From assembly GCA_964416595.1 (NCBI GenBank), contig CAYQES010000011.1, positions 1 to 64,000 on the forward strand: a stretch of 64,000 nucleotides of DNA. The letters are read 5' to 3'. This document shows, one piece after another, positions 8,482 through 16,122 of this stretch. The translations under genes were made by a program, and so were the position numbers. The first letter of the stretch is position 1, and every line of letters begins with the position of its first letter. Under the pieces are notes generated by a model, which worked only from the letters and a program-made list of their open reading frames with translations, did no database searches and was not told the origin of the DNA. Origin of the DNA: JAKFYM01 sp964416595. Its GTDB lineage: Bacteria > Bdellovibrionota > UBA1018 > CAIPTA01.

Positions 8482-10484
8482 AGTATTTAATATCTCTGCT
8501 TGTACTATCTCTGGCCGCTGCACCGGTAGCCCCCAGCTTCGTTTGGGCCGGCGATATTTCGGACACCCAGAACGCAAAAAACATAAAAAACTGGGAAGAT
8601 AAAATAGAAGCGCAGGACGAAAAAATTTCGGACAATGCAGACAGACTCGCTGAGGCGGAAGCGGCTTTGCTCGAAGCTAAGCGTAAGAACCAAAGATTGC
8701 AGAGAGAGTTTGAAAAACATAAAGAAAAATATCCCAAAGGCACCGGCACTCCGGAGCAACAAGAAAAATACGTAGATTTAGAAGTAGAGGCGAAGCACGC
8801 ACAACAAGATTTTGAAGAGCTTGAAAGCGAAGTAAACAAACTAAATAGCCAAAAAGCCGCTTTGGAGAAAAAGCGGGATGAGTATGTAGAGAGTCTTGAT
8901 AAATATACTGCTGCTGAGAGCGAAAGTGATTCCAGCGTCGATGATTGCGTGGGTGGTAATTGCCCTACGGATAACCGTGCCCCTTACCAATCGAAGAGTA
9001 CCTTAGAAACTATCGGTGATATTTTAGTTCCTTTGGCTGGCATTGGCGCCTCTACATTTTTGGGCGTGAAGGGAATGAACCTGGCCAGCAAGGACTATCG
9101 TTTTTACGGTAATTCTATGATGAGCCTTGGATTGCCTTTTGCTCCGCCCACGAATGGTTACGGTGGAATCTTGGGTTCCGTGATGCCCGGTGTGTTGGGC
9201 TCCATGATGATGAGTGGATTCGGCGTAGGTGGTTACTTCGGCGGCCCCATGATGGGCGGCGGCGGTATTTATGGCGGCGGCGGCATGTACGGCGGCGGAA
9301 ACATGTTCATGGGTGGCAATATGTTTTTGAACGGCGGCGGTGGCGTCATGTATGGAATGCCCGGAATGTTTGGCATGTATGGAATGCCACCTTATGCAGC
9401 TGGTGGCGGCAATATGTTTATGGGCGGTAACGCCATGATGGGCTACGGCATGCCCGGAATGTTTGGCATGTACGGCATGCCGCCTTATGCAGCTGGTGGC
9501 GGCAATATGTTTATGAATGGCAACGCCATGATGAGCTACGGCATGCCCGGAATGTTTGGCATGTATGGAATGCCGCCTTATGCAGCTGGTGGCGGTAACA
9601 TGTTCGTGGGCGGCAATATGTTTATGAGCGGCAACGCCATGATGAACTACGGAATGCCCGGCATGTACGGTATGTACGCAGCTGGTGGCGGCAATATGTT
9701 TATGGGCGGTAACGCCATGATGGGCTACGGCATGTACAACGGCGGCTATGGAGGCTTTAGCGCTATGGGAGTTTTCCCAGGCGCTGCTTACGCCACCTCT
9801 TTTGTTCCTGGCGCTAGTTTCAATATGCCTTATCCTGCGGGTTACCCCGGCGGTTCGTATCCCGGTTACCCCGGGGGCTATCCCGGCATGCCAGGCTACC
9901 CCGGTTACCCCGGGGGCTATCCCGGCATGCCCGGTTACCCTGGTTATCCCGGAACTGGTGGTTACCCTGGTTATCCCGGAACAGGTGGTTACCCTGGAAT
10001 GCCCGGCTATCCTGGTTACCCGGGTACTCCAGGCTTTAATCCCGGAGCTCCCGGTTACCCCGGTGGTCCTGGTTTCCCCTATACTCAGCCGGGTTTTCCT
10101 GGATCGCAGTATCCATACTCGAACCCATACTACGCTACGAACCCCAACTGCTATGGTGGTCTCTGCAGCTACAACCCTTATATGACCAACATCAACGGCC
10201 AGTATAATTCTGGTGGAATGGGTGCGTTCAACCAGTATCAGAGTCAGCAATATGGCGCTCAGATGCGTGATTACCAGCAGCAGATGATCCGTGGACAAGA
10301 TCAACAAGTAGCTGCGCAATCCTTACGAGAAGCACAAGCTCGTTATAGTTATGTGAGCGGTTACGGGGGCGGATCTTACTACGGCGGTGCAAGCATCGGT
10401 TATGGTGGTGCGGGCTATGCGTATGGAGGCAACTACGGTTTCCCCACCACGCCTACACCGGCATTAGATCCATCTCGTCAGTAA
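8478..10484 (+). CDS. Exported coiled-coil protein with Gly/Met and PGY tandem repeats
   Basis: 668 residues. A signal peptide (MKYLISLLVLSLAAAPVAPSF) is followed by a charged coiled coil (about residues 30-145), a short linker with CVGGNC, then a low-complexity region. From about residue 290 a 26-37 residue unit (YGMPGMFGMYGMPPYAAGGG, NMFMGGNAMM) recurs four times. From about 455 a collagen-like PGYPGGYPGMPGYPG tract follows, then a Gln/Tyr-rich tail. Both repeat types are near-identical at DNA level, which points to recent expansion and slippage. The composition suggests a secreted structural, adhesive or phase-separating surface protein, but no family is recognised. The ATG at 8478 has GGGAG upstream, and a terminator follows the gene. 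Confidence 0.75.
   Translation: MKYLISLLVLSLAAAPVAPSFVWAGDISDTQNAKNIKNWEDKIEAQDEKISDNADRLAEAEAALLEAKRKNQRLQREFEKHKEKYPKGTGTPEQQEKYVDLEVEAKHAQQDFEELESEVNKLNSQKAALEKKRDEYVESLDKYTAAESESDSSVDDCVGGNCPTDNRAPYQSKSTLETIGDILVPLAGIGASTFLGVKGMNLASKDYRFYGNSMMSLGLPFAPPTNGYGGILGSVMPGVLGSMMMSGFGVGGYFGGPMMGGGGIYGGGGMYGGGNMFMGGNMFLNGGGGVMYGMPGMFGMYGMPPYAAGGGNMFMGGNAMMGYGMPGMFGMYGMPPYAAGGGNMFMNGNAMMSYGMPGMFGMYGMPPYAAGGGNMFVGGNMFMSGNAMMNYGMPGMYGMYAAGGGNMFMGGNAMMGYGMYNGGYGGFSAMGVFPGAAYATSFVPGASFNMPYPAGYPGGSYPGYPGGYPGMPGYPGYPGGYPGMPGYPGYPGTGGYPGYPGTGGYPGMPGYPGYPGTPGFNPGAPGYPGGPGFPYTQPGFPGSQYPYSNPYYATNPNCYGGLCSYNPYMTNINGQYNSGGMGAFNQYQSQQYGAQMRDYQQQMIRGQDQQVAAQSLREAQARYSYVSGYGGGSYYGGASIGYGGAGYAYGGNYGFPTTPTPALDPSRQ
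9351..9725 (+). repeat. Coding tandem repeat (four copies, 78-111 bp)
   Basis: Copies begin at 9351, 9444, 9537 and 9648 (93, 93, 111 and 78 bp), each encoding YGMPGM(F/Y)GMY...AAGGGNMF...GNAMM. The third carries an extra NMFVGG unit and the fourth lacks GMPPY. All units are multiples of 3, so copy-number change would keep the frame. Confidence 0.85.
9838..10060 (+). repeat. Coding PGY/PGM collagen-like repeat tract
   Basis: A run of short in-frame units (TACCCCGG, TATCCCGG and variants) encodes YPGYPGGYPGMPGYPGYPG-type sequence. Synonymous variation between units is low, consistent with recent duplication. Confidence 0.8.
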
Positions 10485-10502
10485 ATAAAAATAATATAAT
10501 TT

Positions 10503-10537
10503 AAAAAAAGCTCTCTTTAAAAAGGAGGGCTTTTTTT
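10503..10537. terminator. Bidirectional terminator between repeat protein and ribH
   Basis: AAAAAAAGCTCTC and GAGGGCTTTTTTT form a hairpin with one G-T pair and a 9-nt loop, flanked by A- and T-tracts. The genes converge here. Confidence 0.85.
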
Positions 10538-10961
10538 ATAACTTTCTTAAGAGAGTGGCGGTTTCCCAACAGGCCGTAGCCGCTTCGATGCCTTTATTGT
10601 TAGAATCCTGACGACTACGAAATTCTGCTTGGTGATCATTAAGAGTGGTGAGTACGCCAAAAGAAATGGGCTTATTGGTTTCTAAGCCTGCTTGTAAAAT
10701 TCCCATAGTGGTAGCGAGGCTAATAAACTCAAAGTGCATGGTATCGCCCTTGATCACGCAGCCTAAACAAATCACGCCGTTGTATTTTTTTTGTTTTGCT
10801 AGCTGCTTAGCGATTAATGGCAACTCAAAAGCTCCGGGGGCGTAAAAAATATCTTTGTTGGATACGGTAACTTTTTTACTCTTTAAAAAACCAAGAGCAC
10901 CTTCCAATAAACCATTCGTCACGGATTCATTAAAGCGGCTTACTACAAGCGCAAAGCGCAT
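10536..10961 (-). CDS. ribH: 6,7-dimethyl-8-ribityllumazine synthase
   Basis: 141 residues, near the family norm of about 150. It condenses 5-amino-6-ribitylaminouracil with 3,4-dihydroxy-2-butanone 4-phosphate, the penultimate step of riboflavin synthesis. Family motifs are present: RFNESVTNGLLEGAL, PGAFELPL, GCVIKGDTMHFEFI with the catalytic histidine, and FGVLTTLN. It is the last gene of the ribD-ribE-ribBA-ribH operon, 2 nt after the ribBA stop. The protein starts directly at the conserved core with little N-terminal extension. Confidence 0.95.
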   Translation of the reverse strand: MRFALVVSRFNESVTNGLLEGALGFLKSKKVTVSNKDIFYAPGAFELPLIAKQLAKQKKYNGVICLGCVIKGDTMHFEFISLATTMGILQAGLETNKPISFGVLTTLNDHQAEFRSRQDSNNKGIEAATACWETATLLRKL

Positions 10962-10963
10962 AT

Positions 10964-12184
10964 TTACTCCTGATTTACTTTTAAAGTGTGGCCGAGTTTA
11001 TCGCGTTTAGCGGTGAGGTAGGCAAGGTTAAGGGGGTTGGGCGCCATTTCGATGGGCAATTGCTCTGTGATTTTTAAACCAAATCCTTCGAGGCTCACCA
11101 CTTTCCGTGGATTATTGGTGAGGAGTCGCATCTCTGTAACACCTAAGTGGCGCAAGATTTGGGCGCCCATGCCGTAGTGCCGTAAATCTGCTTGGAAGCC
11201 TAAATGGCGATTGGCCTCCACGGTATCCATGCCTTGGTCTTGCAATGCGTAGGCTTTGATTTTGTTACTCAAGCCAATTCCGCGGCCCTCATGCCGACGC
11301 ATATAAATCAACACGCCGTTGCCGCTTTCAGCGATTTGCCGAAGGGCTGCCTGTAGTTGCGCTCCGCAGTCGCAGCGAAGCGAGCCCAACGCATCACCCG
11401 TGAGGCATTCGGAATGTACGCGCACTAGCGCAGGATTTTCTAGTTTACCGGATTTTGCAGAAACCAAGGCTAAATGCTCTGTGCCGTCGATACGGGAGGT
11501 AAATGCATGTAAACTAAACTCTCCAGAAACTCCAGCATATTGAGAGGGTAGGCGACTCACGGCCACTTCTTCAATTAAGCTCTCCCGGGCCATGCGGTAT
11601 TCAATCAATTCTTTGATAGTGAGCACGGGTAGTTGATGCTCGGCTGCGAATTTTTTTAAATCCGGCATGCGGGCCATGGTGCCATCTTCATTCATGATCT
11701 CGCAGATTACAGCGGCAGGTCGTAAACCCGCCAGACGGCAAAGATCTACAGATCCCTCGGTGTGTCCGGCACGTACGAGCACGCCACCATCCACAGCCCG
11801 TAGTGGAAAGATATGGCCGGGAGAAACAATATCATTTGCGCCTTTCATAGGATCGGAGGCCACGCGGATCGTGTGGGCGCGGTCTCTGGCGGAAATTCCG
11901 GTGCTAATGCCATCTCGAGCTTCGATGGAAATAGTGAAAGCAGTTTGACGGGGAGAGCGGTTCACATGGGCCATCATGGGCAAGCGTAACTCATCCACCC
12001 GTTTGCCTTCGAGAGTTAAACAAATCAAGCCGCGGCCATGGCGGGCGATGAAGTTGATATTTTCGGCCGTGGCAAATTCTGCGGCCAACACTAAATCGCC
12101 TTCATTCTCTCGATCCTCGTCGTCCACGAGGATGATCATGCGGCCGTTTCTTAATTGCTCGAGGGCGTGTTCCATGGTGGACAT
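10964..12184 (-). CDS. ribBA: Bifunctional DHBP synthase / GTP cyclohydrolase II
   Basis: 406 residues from the ATG at 12184, chosen because the family begins near MEHALEQLRNGRMI; a longer frame would run well into ribE. The N-terminal half is RibB (DDEDRENEGDLV acidic metal site, RAGHTEGSVDL). The C-terminal half is RibA, with zinc-binding cysteines in CLTGDALGSLRCDCG and the loop RRHEGRGIGLSNK. The protein supplies both entry intermediates of riboflavin synthesis, from ribulose 5-phosphate and from GTP. It overlaps ribE by 34 nt. Both halves look intact, so both activities are expected. Confidence 0.95.
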   Translation of the reverse strand: MSTMEHALEQLRNGRMIILVDDEDRENEGDLVLAAEFATAENINFIARHGRGLICLTLEGKRVDELRLPMMAHVNRSPRQTAFTISIEARDGISTGISARDRAHTIRVASDPMKGANDIVSPGHIFPLRAVDGGVLVRAGHTEGSVDLCRLAGLRPAAVICEIMNEDGTMARMPDLKKFAAEHQLPVLTIKELIEYRMARESLIEEVAVSRLPSQYAGVSGEFSLHAFTSRIDGTEHLALVSAKSGKLENPALVRVHSECLTGDALGSLRCDCGAQLQAALRQIAESGNGVLIYMRRHEGRGIGLSNKIKAYALQDQGMDTVEANRHLGFQADLRHYGMGAQILRHLGVTEMRLLTNNPRKVVSLEGFGLKITEQLPIEMAPNPLNLAYLTAKRDKLGHTLKVNQE

Positions 12185-12771
12185 AATTTCTCGATGTATT
12201 TGGCTAGGATATCTACTTCCACGTTCACTTCGCTGCCAATTTTTAGCTCCGAGAAAGTGGTGTTTTTCCAAGTGTGAGGAACAATTAGAGCGGAGATCAT
12301 AAATTCATTTAATTTCGTGATCGTAAGGGAATTAATCGTTAGGCTCACTCCGTCGATGGCAATGGAGCCTTTTTCCACGCAGTAGCGGCCGTATTTTGGG
12401 TCCAAAGCTACGGTGAGTTTATGGTGATCGCTGCCTTCGCTAAGGTTGAGCACGAGGCCCTTGGCATCCACATGGCCTTGCACCCAATGGCCTCCCATAC
12501 GGGTGGAGGGGGTGAGGGCCCTCTCTAAGTTTACAGAAGAATTTTCTTGGAGATGAATGAGGTTGGAGCAAGCCAAAGATTCTTCACTCACAAAAAAGAG
12601 CGCTTCGTCCTTACCATTGGTTTCTGCCACGGTGAGGCATACGCCATTCACGGAGACGCTCTCTCCCAATTGCAAATCGCTCCAGCCGGTTTTGATCTGG
12701 ATGCGTCTTTGCCCCCGGCGGTCTTCCACCTGGGCTACTTTTCCTACTTTTTCCACTAGGCCTGTAAACAT
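12151..12771 (-). CDS. ribE: Riboflavin synthase, alpha subunit
   Basis: 206 residues beginning MFTGLVEKVGKV, the usual start; the ATG at 12771 has AGAGG 8 nt upstream. It is two tandem lumazine-binding barrels: SVSNGVCLTV in the first and GSIAIDGVSLTINSL in the second, with MGGHWVQGHVDAKG between. It dismutates two lumazines into riboflavin and recycles the pyrimidine. The C-terminus (PPWNTPSSN) extends into the start of ribBA, consistent with translational coupling. Confidence 0.95.
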   Translation of the reverse strand: MFTGLVEKVGKVAQVEDRRGQRRIQIKTGWSDLQLGESVSVNGVCLTVAETNGKDEALFFVSEESLACSNLIHLQENSSVNLERALTPSTRMGGHWVQGHVDAKGLVLNLSEGSDHHKLTVALDPKYGRYCVEKGSIAIDGVSLTINSLTITKLNEFMISALIVPHTWKNTTFSELKIGSEVNVEVDILAKYIEKLCPPWNTPSSN

Positions 12772-12788
12772 CGCCAATTCCTCTTACA

Positions 12789-13739
12789 TTAGTGCGCGTT
12801 AGAAGTGTCATCGCGGAACGATATTTGGATATCGTCGTCTGCGTTTTCTTCTCCTTGAGTTATTACCACAGATTCATCCCAAAGGCCGCTGTTGAGCCAC
12901 GCTTTCCTTAGCGTTGGTCCCGCCTCCACTAGTACTTGAAGGATTCCCTTTTTCCCCAGAAAATCCAAGCCTTCTTCGAAGCTCGGAGCATTGTGTAAGA
13001 TAAAGCCATTGGCTTCGGCCTTTTTCTTCCAGGCGGTGGGCACCCGGTTTTCGCGGTCCGATAGCAAAAGGTACCGTTGTTTTTTAGGATGGTCCGGCAG
13101 CCAGCGCACGGTGAATTCAGGATTGTCGGCTAAAACAGTACCGCTGCCTGTCCAGATGGCATCGCTTTGTTTACGTAATTCATGAGCGAAGAGTAGAGAA
13201 GCATCGGAAGTAAAAGTTTTTTTCCCCGCAGGAGGAATCATCGATCCTTCTGTAGTGAAGGCGGCTTTTAGCACCACGTACGGCCGGCCATGGGTAACAA
13301 GTTTTGTGAAGGAGCGTAAAAGAAAATCGCATTCCGCGGCCAGCACACCTTCGATTACTTCTAAGCCTGCTTGCTGCAAGCGCTCAGTTCCACCGCCTTT
13401 AACGTTGGGATTGGGATCCCGGGAACCAAACACAATGCGCCGAATATTTTTATGACGCAAAATCGCTTCCGTACAAGGAGGTGTGCGGCCTTGGTGGTTG
13501 CAGGGCTCTAAAGTAACAACCAAAGTTTCAATAGCAGAAAGCTTGCCTAGTTTTCCGGCCAAATCGAGGAGCTTCGCTTCGGCGTGGGGGAAACCGGCTC
13601 CTTGGTGAGCGGCTCCTAAAAGCACTTTGCCATTTTTATCAAGGGCGATAGCTCCCACGGGGGGGTTAGGGGCAGTGGCGCCGATAAATTGCTCTGCTCC
13701 ATTGATCGCCATGCGCATGGCGTTCTCATAGATTTTCAT
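12789..13739 (-). CDS. ribD: Bifunctional diaminohydroxyphosphoribosylaminopyrimidine deaminase / reductase
   Basis: 316 residues from the ATG at 13739. The N-terminal deaminase has the zinc site HAEAK and PCNHQGRTPPC. The C-terminal reductase has VVLKAAFTTEGSM, IWTGSGTVLADNP and the closing motif VLVEAGPTLRKAWL. It carries out steps two and three after GTP cyclohydrolase II. It is the first gene of the operon, about 240 nt from the divergent TIGR02147 gene. I saw no FMN riboswitch in the upstream sequence and no good ribosome site, so the start is less certain than the function. At 316 residues it is shorter than the usual 350-370, mostly in the reductase half. Confidence 0.92.
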   Translation of the reverse strand: MKIYENAMRMAINGAEQFIGATAPNPPVGAIALDKNGKVLLGAAHQGAGFPHAEAKLLDLAGKLGKLSAIETLVVTLEPCNHQGRTPPCTEAILRHKNIRRIVFGSRDPNPNVKGGGTERLQQAGLEVIEGVLAAECDFLLRSFTKLVTHGRPYVVLKAAFTTEGSMIPPAGKKTFTSDASLLFAHELRKQSDAIWTGSGTVLADNPEFTVRWLPDHPKKQRYLLLSDRENRVPTAWKKKAEANGFILHNAPSFEEGLDFLGKKGILQVLVEAGPTLRKAWLNSGLWDESVVITQGEENADDDIQISFRDDTSNAH

Positions 13740-13979
13740 GGTTTTGTTTATGGCATTTCTGGGGTGAGAGGGCAAAGAATTGCGTGCTTAGGCGCACGCC
13801 TCGTGCGTGGAAAAGGGGAGATGAGAGCCATTTCCGGCCTTCTAGCCTGGCGGCTTTTACCCACTTCGCCGATTCTTGAGTTCATGAAAACACTACTACT
13901 CGCCCCCCTAGAAGAAACCTCTGGATCCTGGACAAAAAATAGGTGCTTTGGTAGCCCTAATATAGAGGCACCAGAAGCA

Positions 13980-14816
13980 ATGACCGTTTTTGAGTTCGAT
14001 GACTTTCGCAACTACCTAAACTATGTGCGGAGTCATTATCCCGGCATGAAGCGTCCGATTACTTTGGACCGCTGGGCCAAGAAGCTAGCCTATCGTTCTC
14101 CCCGCAGTATTGCCATGGTGCTAAAAGGGCAAAGGCTGCCTTCGGCAGAATTAGTTTTGGCCATTTCTAATGATTTGGGCCATTCGGAAAGTGAGCGTCG
14201 CTATTTTGAGTTGCTGGTTCGTAAAGAAAAATATCGAGGTAATGTTCCAAAAACCATTTTAGAGGAACTGCATAAACTCAATCCCCGTTTGATCCGTCGC
14301 CAATCCTTGGACGCGGAAATTTTCACCTACGTTTCCGCCTGGCACAATTACGTGATCTTGCAGCTTTTCTCTACCCCAAATTTCCGGGCCTGTAAGGCGG
14401 AGGATTGTGTGAATTGGGTGCACCGTCGCTTGGGCGCCAAGATTACCAAAGATGATGTGCAAGCTTCTTTAGCGCTTCTGGAGCGCTTAAAGTTTGTGGA
14501 ACAAGTTGACGGTAAATATGCCTTGGCTGCCTCGGATCCCTTAATTACGATGGAAGAAACTCCTTCGGCGGCGGGTCGTAAGCATCATATGGAGCAGATG
14601 GACCAAGCCAAAGAAGCGTTGCAATGGGCGCCGCTTCACGAAAGAGAATTTACCAGCCTTACTTTGCGTGCGAGTCGTGGTAAATTAGGTGAAATTAAGA
14701 AATTCATTCGCGAATTTCGCGATACGTTCGACAAGAACTATTTCGACGAAGGCAGCGAAGATGTTTGTCAGTTAAACGTGCAGTTCTTTTTCCACACCAC
14801 GGAGGACAAAAAATGA
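13980..14816 (+). CDS. TIGR02147 family (DUF4423) protein, putative regulator
   Basis: 278 residues from the ATG at 13980, the usual family length; in-frame starts upstream (e.g. 13884) lack ribosome sites. The N-terminus (FEFDDFRNYLNYVRSHYPG) followed by LDRWAKKLAYRSPRSIAMVLKGQRLPS is a helix-turn-helix-like region diagnostic of TIGR02147. A helical DUF4423 domain with HMEQMDQAKEAL and FTSLTLRASRGKLGEIKKFI follows. The family is known mainly from Fibrobacter and Bdellovibrio-type genomes, where it is often abundant; its function is unproven. Its stop overlaps the start of the lipoprotein gene as ATGA, so the two are co-expressed. Confidence 0.82.
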   Translation: MTVFEFDDFRNYLNYVRSHYPGMKRPITLDRWAKKLAYRSPRSIAMVLKGQRLPSAELVLAISNDLGHSESERRYFELLVRKEKYRGNVPKTILEELHKLNPRLIRRQSLDAEIFTYVSAWHNYVILQLFSTPNFRACKAEDCVNWVHRRLGAKITKDDVQASLALLERLKFVEQVDGKYALAASDPLITMEETPSAAGRKHHMEQMDQAKEALQWAPLHEREFTSLTLRASRGKLGEIKKFIREFRDTFDKNYFDEGSEDVCQLNVQFFFHTTEDKK

Positions 14817-15082
14817 AGTACCTATTTTTAGCTTTAGTTTGTGTAAGTTTTGCTGGCTGCTCTCACTCGAACAATGGCGGCGGCCACGTGGTGGGCAATC
14901 ACTTGGTGCCTCCTGGCTCCGAAATGCCCGCTGGCGACGATTGTGGCTGCAATCATGACGACAAAGAAGCTTGCGCTTGCAAGCCCGCAGGAGCTGCCGC
15001 TGGATCTGCTAAGGCCGGCGATGAGTGCGGTTGTGGGGATCACCACAAAGTAGAGAAAAAGAAGAAAAAGGGCAGAGGCTAG
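14813..15082 (+). CDS. Small Cys/His-rich lipoprotein paired with the TIGR02147 gene
   Basis: 89 residues with a lipobox signal peptide (MKYLFLALVCVSFAGC), cysteine 16 being the likely lipidated residue. The mature part carries three short Cys/His clusters (CGCNHDD, CACK, CGCGDHH) and a Lys-rich end (VEKKKKKGRG). The clusters could bind a metal such as Zn, Cu or Ni. The ATG at 14813 has GGAGG upstream and overlaps the previous stop by 4 nt. No family name is known to me. The pairing suggests that the regulator-like protein and the lipoprotein act in one envelope response. Confidence 0.72.
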   Translation: MKYLFLALVCVSFAGCSHSNNGGGHVVGNHLVPPGSEMPAGDDCGCNHDDKEACACKPAGAAAGSAKAGDECGCGDHHKVEKKKKKGRG

Positions 15083-15095
15083 GCAGTCAACGAAA

Positions 15096-16103
15096 CTAAA
15101 AATCCGCGTTGAACACCACGGCGCTGCTTTTGGCCTCGAATCCTTTTTGGTACTCAGTCACTTTCTTTTCAAAGAAATTGGTGAGTGGCTGCACATCCTG
15201 CAACACCATGAAGGAAAAAGGATTCTTGGCGTTGTAGCGTTTTTTGAAACCTAATTGCACGAGCCTTTGGTCCGCTACGTACTGTAAATATTCATACATC
15301 AAGGCTGGCGATAAGCCGGTTACTCCTTGGGCCAAGGCATCGGAGCAGAAATTCATTTCTACTTCTAAGGCTTCTTCGATCATCAGCTGGATTTTTTTCT
15401 CCATGGCTTGGTCGAACAAGTGAGGATATTCGTGGCGAATGGCGGCGATGGCCCGCATGGCGCCTTCAATGTGGGTGGTTTCATCCCGGAACACCCAATT
15501 GGTGGCCGTTGCTAGGCCTGGCAAGAGGCCTTTGTTACGCAAGTAATACACATACGCAAAGGAGCCGAAGAAGAAGAGGCCTTCCACGCAAGCTGCAAAG
15601 CACACCAAGTTTTCCACAAATTGCCGGCGTTTTTCGTCGGTGTCGAGTTTGTCGAGTTTCTCGATGGAGTCCATATATTTAAAACAAAAGTCCGCCTTCT
15701 TTTTTACCGAGGGAATGGTTTTGTAGGCGTCAAAGGCTTCCCGGCGCTCTTCCATATCGGGAATATAATTATCTACGAGTAGCAGATACGTTTCTACGTG
15801 AAGCATTTCGTCGAACAATTGTTTCCCTAGAAACATGCGATACTCAGGGGAGTTCACGTGTTTGTAAAAATTCAGCACGAGGTTATGGGCCACAATATTA
15901 TCTGCTGTGGCGAAGAAGGCCACGAGGCGTTTAATGAGGTGTGCTTCCTGGGGAGAAATTTTGTCCCTGAGGTGCTCAAAATCGATGGAGAAATCTAGTT
16001 CGTCCGTCGTCCAGATGTTTTTGATGGAGTCCTTATAGAGTTGGAAGAACTCCGGGTACTGCATGGGCCGGAGAGTTAGGTTTAAGTCTGGATTGAGGAT
16101 CAT
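15096..16103 (-). CDS. nrdB: Ribonucleoside-diphosphate reductase, beta subunit (class Ia)
   Basis: 335 residues. It forms the diiron-tyrosyl radical that starts ribonucleotide reduction. Carboxylate/histidine ligands are visible in FFATADNIVAHN, DEMLHVETY, ACVEGLFFFGSF and RDETTHIEG. The tyrosine of EMLHVETY sits where the radical tyrosine is expected, so this looks like a normal tyrosyl-radical enzyme and not a Phe-type class Ic form. The ATG at 16103 has AGGAG upstream, 19 nt after nrdA. The extreme C-terminus (SSAVVFNADF) is the segment that binds NrdA. Confidence 0.95.
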   Translation of the reverse strand: MILNPDLNLTLRPMQYPEFFQLYKDSIKNIWTTDELDFSIDFEHLRDKISPQEAHLIKRLVAFFATADNIVAHNLVLNFYKHVNSPEYRMFLGKQLFDEMLHVETYLLLVDNYIPDMEERREAFDAYKTIPSVKKKADFCFKYMDSIEKLDKLDTDEKRRQFVENLVCFAACVEGLFFFGSFAYVYYLRNKGLLPGLATATNWVFRDETTHIEGAMRAIAAIRHEYPHLFDQAMEKKIQLMIEEALEVEMNFCSDALAQGVTGLSPALMYEYLQYVADQRLVQLGFKKRYNAKNPFSFMVLQDVQPLTNFFEKKVTEYQKGFEAKSSAVVFNADF

Positions 16104-16122
16104 GATTTCACTCCTTCAAAAA

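Noticed and set aside
9351..9725. CRISPR-like regular repeats
   Set aside because: The repeats are in frame, vary in length, have no unique spacers and encode protein; no cas gene is present.
9024..10319. 431-codon open frame on the minus strand
   Set aside because: It lies opposite the repeat protein, has a His/Thr/Val-biased composition produced by the repeats, and has no ribosome site or signal.
13740..13979. FMN riboswitch before ribD
   Set aside because: None of the conserved FMN-element blocks is visible on the minus strand.
13689..13979. N-terminal extension of the TIGR02147 gene
   Set aside because: The extension has no ribosome site, overlaps the divergent ribD start and exceeds the usual family length.
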